Source: Porphyromonas vaginalis
GTDB lineage: Bacteria; Bacteroidota; Bacteroidia; Bacteroidales; Porphyromonadaceae
DNA: 64,000 nt
Reading direction: 5' to 3'
Assembly: GCF_958301595.1 (NCBI RefSeq)
Contig: NZ_CATQJU010000001.1
Span: 2,046,001 to 2,110,000, forward strand
The number at the start of each line of letters is the position of its first letter. Within the stretch, counting starts at the first letter, position 1. This document shows, one piece after another, positions 1 through 8,959 of the stretch. Made by a program: the position numbers and the translations under genes. A model generated the notes under the pieces. It ran no database searches. It saw only the letters and a program-made list of their open reading frames with translations, and was not told the DNA's origin.

Positions 1-2
1 CA

Positions 3-1724
3 GCCCCTTATGGCAATGCGCTCTCGGGCATCTTTGACTTGCGTCTACGTCGTGGCAATCTTGAGCGACATGAGTTCTGGCTACAGTCAGGCTTTGGTGG
101 ACTAGAGCTAGGTGCTGAGGGGTACCTGCGCAAGGGGAGTCAATCGTCTTACCTTGCTTCTTATCGCTACTCTGTCCCTGACATCATGCATGCTCTAGGC
201 TTTAAGATGCCAGTGGTGCCACGCTATCAAGACTTCACGACGAAGCTCCACTTTGACCTAGGGTATGGGCATAAGCTCTCTTTCGTTGGACTGTTTAGCA
301 AGAGTCATATAGGTTTTGCCACAAACGAGCTGGGAGACAACTTTGAATATGCCGACTACGACTTTAGTAAGCTTTCCTTCGCACAGCGCATAGCAATCAA
401 TTCGACAACTTACATTGCAGGGCTGACACATAGCGTACAGTTTTCTTCTCGCATGTCACTCAGTACGCAGCTCTCCTTCGTACGATCTGATACTGGTATG
501 CCTGTTGATACGATGAACCTCCAAGGGGACAAGCAGAATCCTCAGTGGCATGTCATGTGGTCGGAGTCCGCACAGGAGAATAAGTGGTCGCTTCACTCAG
601 ATCTTACATGGCATCCCAGTAGGGAGGGGCTGCTCGTGGCGGGTGTCAGAGGTGATCTCTTTGATGCGTACTATATGGAGCAGACGGCTGATAGTACCTT
701 CGCTCAAGGCGTGCGAACGATTGCTGAGGAGAGTCCGCTCTATGGCTTAATACGTGCTTATGGACAGTATCGTCATCGCCTAGGAGACTACTGGACAGCC
801 ACATTGGGGTTACATAGTATGTACCTTACGATCAATGATCACTATGCTGTCGAGCCTCGTATGGGCTTGCAGTATCAGCCAGCTCGCTCTCACACCATCG
901 GTCTTGCTGCGGGACTATATAGTCAGATGCTCCCACGCTCCTTTTACTTCATACGTCACTATGCACCGCAGGGTATCGAGTATCGCAATAAGCGGGTTGA
1001 TTTCACACGTAGTGCGCAGGTGGATCTCTACTACGACTGGGCTTTTGCGCCCAACTGGCATGCTAAGATAGAGGGATACTATCAGGAGCTGTACAGAGTG
1101 CCAGTGGTCAATGACCCGAACTCTATATGGACGCTCCTAGAGATAGGTGGCGCTGGACAAAACTACATAGAGCGTCAGAGCGATCTAGTCAATAAGGGGC
1201 GTGGTAGAAACTATGGTGTAGAGCTTACGGTGGAGAAGTTTTATAGCAACAACTACTACATGCTCTTTAACGCGTCACTCTACAGCTCGACCTATACGAC
1301 AGGATTTCAGAAAGAGTGGTGGAGTACAGTCTTTGATGGCCGGTATCTTGTCAATATGACGGGTGGATATGAGTGGAAGTTGCCGAAGCACTGGGCGCTT
1401 TTTACCGATCTTAAGGCCTCCTATGCGGGGGGCATCCGCTACACACCGATACGAGAAGATCTATATAAGCAGAGCGGTCGCATAGAGCTTGACAAGACAC
1501 AGGTCAATGCTCTTCAAGCTAAGGATTACCTCCGAGCAGATTTAAAGATAGGCGCTCGCCAGATAGGTCAGCGCATCACCCAGGAGTGGGCAGTGGACCT
1601 GCAGAATGTGACGAATCGTAAGAATGTCATGTCTATCCTCTTCGACAATGGGGAGTACTCGACGATGTACACGCAGGGCTTTATGCCGATGGTTACTTAC
1701 AAGCTCTTTTTCTCTGTGAAATAA
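3..1724 (+). CDS. TonB-dependent receptor, C-terminal part (5' end outside window)
   Basis: The frame is open from the first bases of the window, so the gene starts upstream; about 573 residues are visible. The visible N-terminus reads GNALSGIFDLRLRRGN, typical of the end of the plug domain of a TonB-dependent outer-membrane receptor. The remainder is long alternating hydrophobic/polar beta-barrel sequence rich in aromatic residues, ending in a short strand with FF close to the C-terminus (YKLFFSVK), as expected of an outer-membrane barrel. Such proteins import iron chelates, haem, vitamin B12 or glycans across the outer membrane using TonB energy. The substrate cannot be told from this part. 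It is followed by a repeat-rich intergenic region rather than a lipoprotein partner. Confidence 0.85.
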   Translation, partial: APYGNALSGIFDLRLRRGNLERHEFWLQSGFGGLELGAEGYLRKGSQSSYLASYRYSVPDIMHALGFKMPVVPRYQDFTTKLHFDLGYGHKLSFVGLFSKSHIGFATNELGDNFEYADYDFSKLSFAQRIAINSTTYIAGLTHSVQFSSRMSLSTQLSFVRSDTGMPVDTMNLQGDKQNPQWHVMWSESAQENKWSLHSDLTWHPSREGLLVAGVRGDLFDAYYMEQTADSTFAQGVRTIAEESPLYGLIRAYGQYRHRLGDYWTATLGLHSMYLTINDHYAVEPRMGLQYQPARSHTIGLAAGLYSQMLPRSFYFIRHYAPQGIEYRNKRVDFTRSAQVDLYYDWAFAPNWHAKIEGYYQELYRVPVVNDPNSIWTLLEIGGAGQNYIERQSDLVNKGRGRNYGVELTVEKFYSNNYYMLFNASLYSSTYTTGFQKEWWSTVFDGRYLVNMTGGYEWKLPKHWALFTDLKASYAGGIRYTPIREDLYKQSGRIELDKTQVNALQAKDYLRADLKIGARQIGQRITQEWAVDLQNVTNRKNVMSILFDNGEYSTMYTQGFMPMVTYKLFFSVK

Positions 1725-1750
1725 CGAGGAGAGGCCGTCAGCCTTGCGTA

Positions 1751-1833
1751 TTTCCCACGTGGATATTCGAGAAAGAAGAGAATCGGACGAATTTCCCCGT
1801 AAAGATATGTAAATGGAGACTAGAGGTTAGAAG
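1751..1833. repeat. dispersed intergenic repeat, copy 1
   Basis: This segment begins with CCCACGTGGATATTCGAGAAAG and runs into a run of heptamers. A second copy with about six differences lies at 58346-58428, also in intergenic DNA downstream of a minus-strand gap. No open reading frame of note overlaps it. It appears to be a host dispersed noncoding repeat. Confidence 0.8.
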
Positions 1834-1875
1834 TTAGAGGTTAGAAGTTAGAAGTTAGACGTTAGAGATTAGAGG
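1820..1875. repeat. heptanucleotide tandem repeat, eight TTAGARG-type units
   Basis: Eight contiguous 7-bp units follow the pattern (C/T)TAGA(A/G)G with single-base variation. Similar arrays are found at 33411-33445 in the prophage and at 58415-58442 in host DNA. The rest of the 264-bp intergenic region has no gene. Confidence 0.85.
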
Positions 1876-1988
1876 GCAGGGGTGACACATTATATATAAT
1901 GAGTCAACCCTGACGTCTCTTGCGTCATGGTCATAAGTTGCAAATAGTTTGCTCTGCAATTGTGACAACAAGGGCTATGAAGTCACTC

Positions 1989-2717
1989 TTATCGCTGACG
2001 ACAAAAGAGGAAGCTGACGTGCCGTGTCAGGGCGGTGAACCAACCGTACCGCCTAGCCATGATGCGAAGCCGCTCGAGGAGCGAGGCGCGGTGATTGCGT
2101 GTGGTGACCCCCTCGTTGAGGTAGTTGACGAGATAGTCGTCGATGCGGTACTGGCTCTGGATGGCGTCGATGATCTTGATGCACCAGTCGTAGTCTGCCG
2201 AGTAGCGATAGCGCAGATCGTAGAGCGGAGCGAGCTTGCGTCGTGGTATGAAGGCTTGGTGGCAGATGAGCATACCATTGGCAAAGGCGCGCTGCGTCAA
2301 CCGATGGGGCGGGCGCAACCGACGAGGATGTAGGTCCTGGTAGGTTCCGTTTACAATCATCGTGTCGCCATAGAGGAGGTCGGGCTGGTGCGTCTCAAGA
2401 GCAGCGCAGACGGTGCGGACCGTGTCGGGCGTGCGGAGCGTATCGCCCGCATTGAGGTACCAGATGTAGGTGCCGGTGGCATGACGCAACCCTTTATTCA
2501 TCGCATCGTATAGCCCATGATCGGGCTCGGAGTAGACGGTAGCACGAGGGTAGAGTGTCTGGACGAGCGAGAGCGTCTTGTCTTGGGAATCTCCGTCTAT
2601 GACGAGGTACTCAAAGCTTTGGTCACTTTGCTCGGCAAGGCTACGCAGCGTGGGCGCAATGGTTGCCTCCGCATTGTAGCAGATGGTGATGATGGTTAGT
2701 AGGGGCGTGGTGGTCAT
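1989..2717 (-). CDS. family 2 glycosyltransferase
   Basis: A 242-residue cytoplasmic glycosyltransferase of the GT2 (GT-A fold) type. The N-terminus has the nucleotide-sugar binding strand LLTIITICYNAE, followed by DGDSQDKT and the family signature SEPDHGLYDAMNKG, then WYLNAGD, whose acidic residue matches the metal-binding position. This pattern is closest to the WcaE-like branch that adds sugars to exopolysaccharide or O-antigen repeat units. I chose the ATG at 2717: it overlaps the stop of the upstream glycosyltransferase in an ATGA, implying translational coupling, whereas a longer reading frame upstream has no family similarity. The two enzymes probably act in the same cell-surface glycan pathway; donor and acceptor are unknown. 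Confidence 0.85.
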   Translation of the reverse strand: MTTTPLLTIITICYNAEATIAPTLRSLAEQSDQSFEYLVIDGDSQDKTLSLVQTLYPRATVYSEPDHGLYDAMNKGLRHATGTYIWYLNAGDTLRTPDTVRTVCAALETHQPDLLYGDTMIVNGTYQDLHPRRLRPPHRLTQRAFANGMLICHQAFIPRRKLAPLYDLRYRYSADYDWCIKIIDAIQSQYRIDDYLVNYLNEGVTTRNHRASLLERLRIMARRYGWFTALTRHVSFLFCRQR

Positions 2718-3967
2718 GAGTTTGCTCGCTGGGTGACATCTATTAACTGGGCGTAAAGCTGGGCGTACTGCTGGGCAATGGCTGTCGGGGCAAAGCGCAG
2801 TGCGGAGGCTCGGCACGCTTCGGGCTGATAAGCTGTGGCTTCGGTGAAGTGCTGCCAGAGAGCGGTCGCCATCTCTTGCGGTTTGTCGTGCGCCACGAGG
2901 GCGCCATTGACTCCATCGAGGACTATATCAGCGGGACCTCCTGAATCTCTAGCGATGACAGGCGTACCGCAGGCGAGTGACTCTAGGAGTGTCTGGCCAA
3001 AGCTCTCGCGCTCGCTAGTTGAGATGAGGACGGAGCTCTCAGCGTAAAGGGAGCGTAGTCGCTCCGCGTCGGAGATACTGCCCAGATGCTGTACGGGGAT
3101 GGGGATCTGCTTGAGGAGTGTGCGGTCGGATAGGGCGCCGACGAGTGTGAGCTGCATTTGCGCTCTCTGCTCGCCTGCCAGATCGGCGAGTTGTCGCATG
3201 GCTTCGGTTAGGTAGCTCCACCCTTTGATCGGGTCGTCGACACGCGTCGCTACGAAGAGAATCTGATAAGGTCCTTGCTCGTTGGTGGTTCGGCTTCCTT
3301 GGCTCTGTGCCTGCTGATAGTACTGGGCGGAGAGGACATTGCCGATGGTGCTGATGCCTAGGCGAGGTACGATGGAGGAGCGTGACACCTCATTGGCAAG
3401 GCTACTGGAGACGGTGACCCAGTGAATAGGGTAGTGCGTCATTAGTTCGGCTTTGCGCTGCTGTACTCGTCGGTCTAGTCGGCGCAGGGGGGCTGACAGT
3501 TCACCAGGCTTAGTCGCCATCTGCTCGATGCCTTGCGCCCACCAGTAGTCATGGAGCGTGATGACGACGGGTAGCCCGAGCTTGCAGAGCTCCTCGAGGG
3601 TGCGGAGCGAGAGGAAGGCGTGCTGCGTCCAGTGCAGATGGATGAGATCCACCTTTGCGAGGTAAGGGCGCAGGGCACGCATAGAGATGCCGAGTCGGCC
3701 TAGAGAGGTTTTGAAAGTTTGCTCACGATTGAAGCCATTGAGCAGAGCAACAAGGGCGCGCTCGCTCCAGAGCTTACATTGCCAAGCTCGGTAAAGCCTC
3801 CGATCATTGCCAAGGGCGTGCACCCCAGCTAGGGTCTCCAAGTTCGGAGCCATGAGCAGTAGCTCAGCGTCTAAGCCGTAGTTTCGCTCAGCCTCTAGCA
3901 GTCGTAGCGCTGCGACGCCCGCACCGCTATTAGCCCCATAAGTGCTGAGGTGTAGGACCCTTGTCAC
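2714..3967 (-). CDS. family 4 glycosyltransferase
   Basis: A 417-residue GT-B fold glycosyltransferase. The N-terminal domain begins with VLHLSTYGANSGAGVAA, where the glycine loop binds the donor phosphate, and contains IHLHWTQHAFLSL and VVITLHDYWW, common in Bacteroidota GT4 enzymes. The C-terminal domain has the E-x7-E motif in ESFGQTLLESLACGTPVIARD followed by GGPADIV, which contacts the nucleotide sugar. It precedes and is translationally coupled to the GT2 gene (4-nt overlap) and starts 2 nt after the msrAB stop, so the minus-strand genes may be co-transcribed. Its likely role is surface polysaccharide or LPS assembly; the specific linkage cannot be inferred. Confidence 0.87.
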   Translation of the reverse strand: MTRVLHLSTYGANSGAGVAALRLLEAERNYGLDAELLLMAPNLETLAGVHALGNDRRLYRAWQCKLWSERALVALLNGFNREQTFKTSLGRLGISMRALRPYLAKVDLIHLHWTQHAFLSLRTLEELCKLGLPVVITLHDYWWAQGIEQMATKPGELSAPLRRLDRRVQQRKAELMTHYPIHWVTVSSSLANEVSRSSIVPRLGISTIGNVLSAQYYQQAQSQGSRTTNEQGPYQILFVATRVDDPIKGWSYLTEAMRQLADLAGEQRAQMQLTLVGALSDRTLLKQIPIPVQHLGSISDAERLRSLYAESSVLISTSERESFGQTLLESLACGTPVIARDSGGPADIVLDGVNGALVAHDKPQEMATALWQHFTEATAYQPEACRASALRFAPTAIAQQYAQLYAQLIDVTQRANS

Positions 3968-3969
3968 AG

Positions 3970-5040
3970 TTACTTCTTGAAGTAGCGCAGGTAGTCGCCA
4001 TACCCCTCAGCCTCCAGACTGTCTAGGGGAATGAAGCGCAGTGCCGCACTATTGATACAGTAGCGCAGTCCGCCTAGCTCAGCGGGACCATCCTCAAAGA
4101 CATGTCCGAGGTGAGCGTCGGAATCTTTGCTACGCACCTCGGTACGCACCATACCGTGTGAGCGATCGGTCGACTCCTTGATCAGCTGGTCGTCAATAGG
4201 CTTTGCGAAGGCGGGCCAACCGCAACCCGAGTCAAACTTGTCTAAGCTGAGGAAGAGTGGCTTGCCAGAGACGACATCTACATAGATTCCTGCCTCAGTG
4301 AGGTCGTAGTACTCATTGTCAAAGGCAGGCTCCGTGCCAGCCTCCTGCGTCACGTGATACTGCATCGGCGTGAGACGCTTGCGAAGTGTATCGTGATCTA
4401 CGTAGCGCACAGAACTCTCGCGTGCTATCTGCGTTCGGCCGATGTGACAGTAACCTCCTGGGTTCTTGCGTAGATACTCCTGATGGTATCTCTCGGCTGG
4501 GTAGTAGTTGCTCAGAGGCTTGCACTCTACCACGACGGGGTCGGCATAAGCCTGTTGTAGCGAGGTGAGAGCCTTCTCGATGATGGGACGCTGCTCCTCT
4601 TTAGTATAGTAGATACCAGTGCGGTACTGGGTCCCGTGGTCGGCGCCTTGGCGATTGAGCGTGGTGGGGTTGATGACGGTGAAGTATCGCTCTAGGATAA
4701 AGCTGAGCGGCACACGTTCCGCATCGTAAACTACCTGAAGAGTCTCGGCAAAGCCTGTTTCGCCTGTGCAAACTTCCTCGTAAGAGGGTTGCCGTCCCAG
4801 CGTGCCATTGGCATAGCCTACCTCGGTAGAAATGACACCGTCGACCTCCTCAAAGAAGGCTTGCATGCCCCAGAAGCATCCTCCTGCGAGGTAAATGGTA
4901 TCACCTTTTAGATGATTGAGAGCATTCTGAGTTTTCATAGGATTATTGTCTTGTCTACACATAGCGTTAGTGAGGATAATGGTCGTGCAGCTTATAATCA
5001 ATGCAAGTACGACCCACTTTGTACGGTTTGATAAGTTCAT
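3970..5040 (-). CDS. msrAB: bifunctional peptide-methionine sulfoxide reductase MsrA/MsrB
   Basis: This protein reduces both epimers of methionine sulfoxide in damaged proteins. Residues 50-205 form the MsrA domain with the catalytic GCFWG motif (Cys55). Residues 225-350 form the MsrB domain, with DSGCGWPAF, the histidine segment AHLGHVF and the catalytic RYCIN cysteine. The first 26 residues contain a hydrophobic stretch ([15 protein letters not shown]), so the longest form would be exported or membrane anchored and act in the envelope. This start overlaps the preceding Dabb gene by 74 nt. A shorter start at 4962 or 4938 would avoid the overlap and give a cytoplasmic enzyme. I keep the long start because the hydrophobic segment looks like a real signal sequence, with moderate confidence. 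Confidence 0.9.
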   Translation of the reverse strand: MNLSNRTKWVVLALIISCTTIILTNAMCRQDNNPMKTQNALNHLKGDTIYLAGGCFWGMQAFFEEVDGVISTEVGYANGTLGRQPSYEEVCTGETGFAETLQVVYDAERVPLSFILERYFTVINPTTLNRQGADHGTQYRTGIYYTKEEQRPIIEKALTSLQQAYADPVVVECKPLSNYYPAERYHQEYLRKNPGGYCHIGRTQIARESSVRYVDHDTLRKRLTPMQYHVTQEAGTEPAFDNEYYDLTEAGIYVDVVSGKPLFLSLDKFDSGCGWPAFAKPIDDQLIKESTDRSHGMVRTEVRSKDSDAHLGHVFEDGPAELGGLRYCINSAALRFIPLDSLEAEGYGDYLRYFKK

Positions 5041-5287
5041 TTACTATTTGGATATGAGATGGATGAGATGAGTAAATAGCGAGAGCCTCTAGATCCTCTA
5101 CATCAGCCTGAAGCATGAAGGTAGACGCCTCGTTGGGGTTGCAGTTGAAGAAGACCTCCATTGACTCTAGCTCGAGGATTTGCTCGGGAAGGTCTTCAAG
5201 AAGGTTTTCAATCTTCTGCAGATGAGCCTGCTGCTCCTCAGCGGAGCCTGGTAGTTGTAGCGTGAAGATGACGCAATGACGTATCAT
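4967..5287 (-). CDS. Dabb (stress-responsive A/B barrel) domain protein
   Basis: A 106-residue protein spanning one dimeric alpha/beta-barrel (Dabb) domain: [10 protein letters not shown] at the start, an acidic central helix region, and the conserved ending [26 protein letters not shown]. Dabb proteins form small dimers; several are stress-induced, but the biochemical role is usually unknown. Its 3' end overlaps the 5' end of msrAB by 74 nt. If both assigned ends are right this would couple the two, fitting a shared stress context. Confidence 0.8.
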   Translation of the reverse strand: MIRHCVIFTLQLPGSAEEQQAHLQKIENLLEDLPEQILELESMEVFFNCNPNEASTFMLQADVEDLEALAIYSSHPSHIQIVNELIKPYKVGRTCIDYKLHDHYPH

Positions 5288-5318
5288 GTATTATATAGGG
5301 GAGTAAAGATTTAGACGA

Positions 5319-6608
5319 TTAGTGTTTGGGAAAGAGTGTCGAGCAGGTGCCATCCTTCATGCACTCGATCATCTGCTCATCAAAGAGCGAGTCCTTGTAG
5401 CCTAGGAAGTAAAGGATGCCATCGAGACCGACGGACGAGATGCGCTGCTCGGCACTTGCCTTGACCTTGGGCTTAGCGTGAAAGGCAATACCTAGTCCTG
5501 CTAGCGAAAGCATCGGCAGGTCGTTGGCACCATCGCCTACAGCTACCGTCTGCATGAGGTCCACACGCTCTACCTGAGCGATCAGACGAAGTAGGTCAGC
5601 CTTGCGACGTCCATCGACCACGTCACCGACGTAGCGGCCCGTGAGCTTGCCATCGGCCACCTCTAGCTCGTTGGCGTAGACATAGTCTATGTCAAACTTC
5701 TTCTGCAGGTAATGGCCGAAGTAGGTGAAGCCTCCCGAGAGGATAGCGGTCTTGTAGCCCATCACCTTGAGCGTGCGCATAAGTCGCTCACATCCCTCCG
5801 TGATGGGGAGGTTGTGTGCTATATCCTCCATGACAGAGACGTCCAGCCCCTTGAGCAGCGCGACACGCTCTGTAAAGCTCTCGATGAAGTCTATCTCACC
5901 ACGCATAGCTCGCTCTGTGATTGCCTTGACCTGGTCGCCTACGCCAGCTCTCATGGCCAGCTCGTCGATCACCTCGGTCTGGATCAGCGTCGAGTCCATA
6001 TCGAAGCAGATCAGGCGACGCATACGGCGAAACATACTCTCCCGTTGGAAGGAGATGTCCATATCAAGCTCGCCACTCATCTGTAGGAGGTCTAGCTGGA
6101 AGGTGTGGACATCCTTGATATTGCCACGCATGGAGAACTCGATGCTCGCCATCGGAGCCTGCTGCGTTTGGTCTAGCGGAATACGACCCGTGAGGCGGCG
6201 GATGTTATCAATGTTAAGCCCCTGATCGGCAGCCGCGCCAGCCACAGCCGATAGCATCTCAGCTGTCATCTTGCGCGCTACGACGGTGATGATGTAGCGA
6301 TTTTTGCCTTGGGCATTGACCCACTCCCCATATTCGGTTGTAGAGATAGGAGTAAAGCGTATCTGTACATCAAGTTCGTACCCCTTGAAGAGTAGATCCT
6401 TCAGTACGGAGCCTGAGTCATTCTCGTTCATCTGGAAGAGGATGCCCAGGTTGAGGTGACTATGTATGTCGGACTGGCCGATGTCTAGAATGTATGCGCC
6501 ATGCTCTGCGAGGATGCCCATGAGCGAAGCGGTCACGCCAGGGCGATCGTAGCCCTGTATGGTCGCTAGCATTAGTTTGCCCTGAGCATTTAGTAATGGT
6601 GTGTTCAT
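5319..6608 (-). CDS. serB: phosphoserine phosphatase with N-terminal ACT domains
   Basis: Catalyses the last step of serine synthesis, hydrolysis of O-phospho-L-serine. Residues 12-85 and 104-190 look like two ACT-type regulatory domains (ATIQGYDRPGVTASLM; IITVVARKMTAEMLS). The C-terminal HAD phosphatase domain begins at about residue 200 with the nucleophile motif DMDSTLIQTEVIDE (Asp203 and Asp205), has the motif II serine in ILSGGFTYF, and the motif III/IV segment AVGDGANDLPML. The 429-residue length fits ACT-containing SerB proteins. It is a cytoplasmic enzyme. It is divergent from gltX, with a TACCTTTG box at 6654-6661 (minus strand) about 45 nt upstream of the ATG. Confidence 0.95.
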   Translation of the reverse strand: MNTPLLNAQGKLMLATIQGYDRPGVTASLMGILAEHGAYILDIGQSDIHSHLNLGILFQMNENDSGSVLKDLLFKGYELDVQIRFTPISTTEYGEWVNAQGKNRYIITVVARKMTAEMLSAVAGAAADQGLNIDNIRRLTGRIPLDQTQQAPMASIEFSMRGNIKDVHTFQLDLLQMSGELDMDISFQRESMFRRMRRLICFDMDSTLIQTEVIDELAMRAGVGDQVKAITERAMRGEIDFIESFTERVALLKGLDVSVMEDIAHNLPITEGCERLMRTLKVMGYKTAILSGGFTYFGHYLQKKFDIDYVYANELEVADGKLTGRYVGDVVDGRRKADLLRLIAQVERVDLMQTVAVGDGANDLPMLSLAGLGIAFHAKPKVKASAEQRISSVGLDGILYFLGYKDSLFDEQMIECMKDGTCSTLFPKH

Positions 6609-6653
6609 CTGATTAGGTTAAGATAAGTCGTTAGCATAATGGTTTTAGCTCTC

Positions 6654-6661
6654 CAAAGGTA
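6654..6661 (-). promoter_or_regulatory. putative -7 box of serB promoter (TACCTTTG)
   Basis: Reads TACCTTTG on the minus strand, matching the Bacteroidota -7 consensus TAnnTTTG, 46 nt upstream of the serB start. No convincing TTG -33 element is seen at the usual spacing, so this is a moderate call. Confidence 0.45.
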
Positions 6662-6736
6662 GTGAAAAATCCAAACTCATATTGCTTTTTGATGTTGCAG
6701 AGCTAGGGGCTAGTAGAGTGAGACCTCACTTTTTAC

Positions 6737-6744
6737 TATCTTTG
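6737..6744 (+). promoter_or_regulatory. putative -7 box of gltX promoter (TATCTTTG)
   Basis: TATCTTTG matches the Bacteroidota -7 element and is followed by a ~115-nt leader before gltX. A -33 TTG at standard spacing is not evident. Confidence 0.45.
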
Positions 6745-6859
6745 TGGCATATTTATGAGGAATCGGCACAGGAAGCTCTATAAGCTTATGTGCTACTAAT
6801 ACAGAAACAAACTAAAGGGCTGAGTAAGCAGCAGACAATAGTAATAAATAGTAACAGCA

Positions 6860-8392
6860 ATGGTTCGAGTTAGATTTGCGCCTAGTCCCACAGGTCCCCT
6901 ACACATCGGAGGCGTGCGGACAGCACTCTTTAATTATCTCTTCGCACGTCATCATGGTGGCACTATGGTGCTACGTATAGAGGATACGGATAGCAAGCGC
7001 TTTGTGCCTGGAGCTGAAGATTACATCATCGAGGCTCTACAGTGGCTAGGGATAGAGATCGATGAGGGGATCGGCAGTGCCAATCAGCCTTACGGACCCT
7101 ATCGTCAGAGTGAGAGACGGGACATCTATCGGGAGTATGTGCAGCAGCTCATAGAGCGTGGCGCAGCGTACTATGCTTTTGATACCGTGGAGGAGCTAGA
7201 GCAGGCGCGACAGGAGATGCCTAACTTTAGCTATGACGCCTCTACTCGCTCTAAGATGCGCAATAGCCTCTCGCTACCTAGCGAGGAGGTGACTCGTCTG
7301 ATAGAGTCTGGCGAGGAGTATGTGGTGCGCTTTAAGGTAGACCCCGACCGCGAGGTTGAGGTCGATGACTTGATCCGTGGCAAGGTGGTCATCAGCTCTA
7401 CACAGCTAGACGACAAGGTCCTCTATAAGAGTGCAGACGACCTGCCTACCTACCATCTAGCCAATATCGTCGATGACCACTTGATGCAGATCACGCATGT
7501 GATCCGTGGTGAGGAGTGGCTTCCTAGTGCGCCACTGCATGTCCTGCTTTATGAGGCTTTTGGCTGGCAGGACTCGATGCCTCAGTTTGCACACCTGTCG
7601 CTCCTCCTGAAGCCTCAGGGTAGTGGTAAGCTGAGTAAGCGCGATGGAGATAAGCTGGGCTTCCCAGTCTTCCCTCTAGAGTGGCGCAGTCCAGAGGATG
7701 GCTCTATATCGATGGGCTATCGTGAGCAGGGTTACCTGCCAGAGGCTGTGAACAACTTCTTAGCACTACTAGGGTGGAACCCCGGTACCGATCAAGAGCT
7801 TTTTGCAGATCCGCATGAGCCTATCTCGTCTGAGCTGATCTCCGCCTTCTCACTAGATCGTTGTAGCAAGAGCGGTGCACGCTTTGACTTTGAAAAGGCC
7901 AAGTGGTTCAACCATCAGTACATACAGATCGTCCCCGTAGAGCGTCTCATAGCTTATATACGCCCAGCTCTCAGCGAGCGTGGCTTGAATCCTTCGGACG
8001 AGTTGCTCGGAGATGTACTTCTGACGGTCCGTGATAAGGCGCAACTGCTACCCGACTTACTCCCCGAGGTGCTTTACTTCTTCGTAGCTCCCACCGAGTA
8101 CGACGCTAAGGGACTCAAGAAGCACTGGAAGGCGGAGACCCCTGGCTACTTACAGGAGATGATCACCCTCCTCGAGGGACTCCCGAGTGAGGCGTCACTA
8201 GACACGATCGAGCAGGCTCTCTACGACAAGATCAATGGTGATGAGCTACCTATGGGTAAGGTGATGAACGGCATACGTATGGCACTCGTGGGCGAACCGC
8301 GTGGCGCACGTATCCATGAGATCATATACTTGCTGGGCATCCCCGAGAGCGTACGACGTATGCAGCATGCTATAGAGGAGATCAAGCTATAG
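6860..8392 (+). CDS. gltX: glutamyl-tRNA synthetase
   Basis: Charges tRNA-Glu with glutamate in the cytoplasm. The 510-residue protein starts with the class I HIGH-type motif FAPSPTGPLHIGG (residues 7-19) followed by RTALFNYLFAR, and has the KMSKS-type motif KLSKRDGD at about residue 257. The C-terminal anticodon-binding half is complete. The length fits bacterial GltX. It is the first gene of a plus-strand series that continues with the S4-domain protein 53 nt downstream. Confidence 0.97.
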   Translation: MVRVRFAPSPTGPLHIGGVRTALFNYLFARHHGGTMVLRIEDTDSKRFVPGAEDYIIEALQWLGIEIDEGIGSANQPYGPYRQSERRDIYREYVQQLIERGAAYYAFDTVEELEQARQEMPNFSYDASTRSKMRNSLSLPSEEVTRLIESGEEYVVRFKVDPDREVEVDDLIRGKVVISSTQLDDKVLYKSADDLPTYHLANIVDDHLMQITHVIRGEEWLPSAPLHVLLYEAFGWQDSMPQFAHLSLLLKPQGSGKLSKRDGDKLGFPVFPLEWRSPEDGSISMGYREQGYLPEAVNNFLALLGWNPGTDQELFADPHEPISSELISAFSLDRCSKSGARFDFEKAKWFNHQYIQIVPVERLIAYIRPALSERGLNPSDELLGDVLLTVRDKAQLLPDLLPEVLYFFVAPTEYDAKGLKKHWKAETPGYLQEMITLLEGLPSEASLDTIEQALYDKINGDELPMGKVMNGIRMALVGEPRGARIHEIIYLLGIPESVRRMQHAIEEIKL

Positions 8393-8445
8393 CTACATGG
8401 ATCGAAGTAATCAATGAACTAAACTTTAGATATAACGACTGAATC

Positions 8446-8907
8446 ATGAGTTTGCGTATCAACAAACTTCTGAGCGATGCAGGTATCGGATCGCGCCGTG
8501 AAGTGGAGAAGTACATCGTCGCTGGGCGTGTCACGCTCAATGGCGAGCGAGCTGAGCTAACGGATTTCGTGGTAGAGGATGATATCGTGACGCTAGATGG
8601 CGAGGAGCTCCCTGTCAACGATATCTTGCGTGAGGCACTCTCGATGAAGCACTACTTAGAGGCTCAACAGGAAGAGCGAGAGACCAGAGATGCTGCTCGG
8701 GAATACGCCCCACGAGGCGGAGGTCGCTCCAATCGTCCTGCCAAGTCTGGTCCCAAGAGAATGCGGTCAGACCGATATGGCGAGGAGCCTAGAGAGTCTA
8801 AGGGACATCCCAAAGGAAATAAATCTTACAAGGCTAAGGGTGGTGATGCTCATGGTCGTCGACGTGACAACCGTGGCAAAGACTTTAACAATGACGATAG
8901 GTGGTGA
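8446..8907 (+). CDS. stand-alone S4 RNA-binding domain protein
   Basis: 153 residues. Residues 2-62 form an S4 domain (LRINKLLSDAGIGSRREVEK, then IVAGRVTLNG) closely resembling the N-terminus of RluB/RluF-type pseudouridine synthases. No catalytic synthase domain follows; the remainder is a low-complexity, strongly basic tail rich in Arg, Gly, Lys and Asn, as in RNA-binding tails. The gene stops cleanly and there is no frameshifted continuation encoding a synthase in the next 50 bases before the next gene. It is probably an rRNA- or tRNA-binding accessory protein; the target is unknown. Confidence 0.8.
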   Translation: MSLRINKLLSDAGIGSRREVEKYIVAGRVTLNGERAELTDFVVEDDIVTLDGEELPVNDILREALSMKHYLEAQQEERETRDAAREYAPRGGGRSNRPAKSGPKRMRSDRYGEEPRESKGHPKGNKSYKAKGGDAHGRRRDNRGKDFNNDDRW

Positions 8908-8959
8908 TCCCAGCACCTATCTTGTTGCTAGATATGAATAGATAAAAGGAAACGAAAGG

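Noticed and set aside
5712-6225. Long antisense frames over serB
   Set aside because: They are shadows of a well-supported gene; the same applies to long antisense frames over gltX, the portal, tape measure and tail-tip genes.
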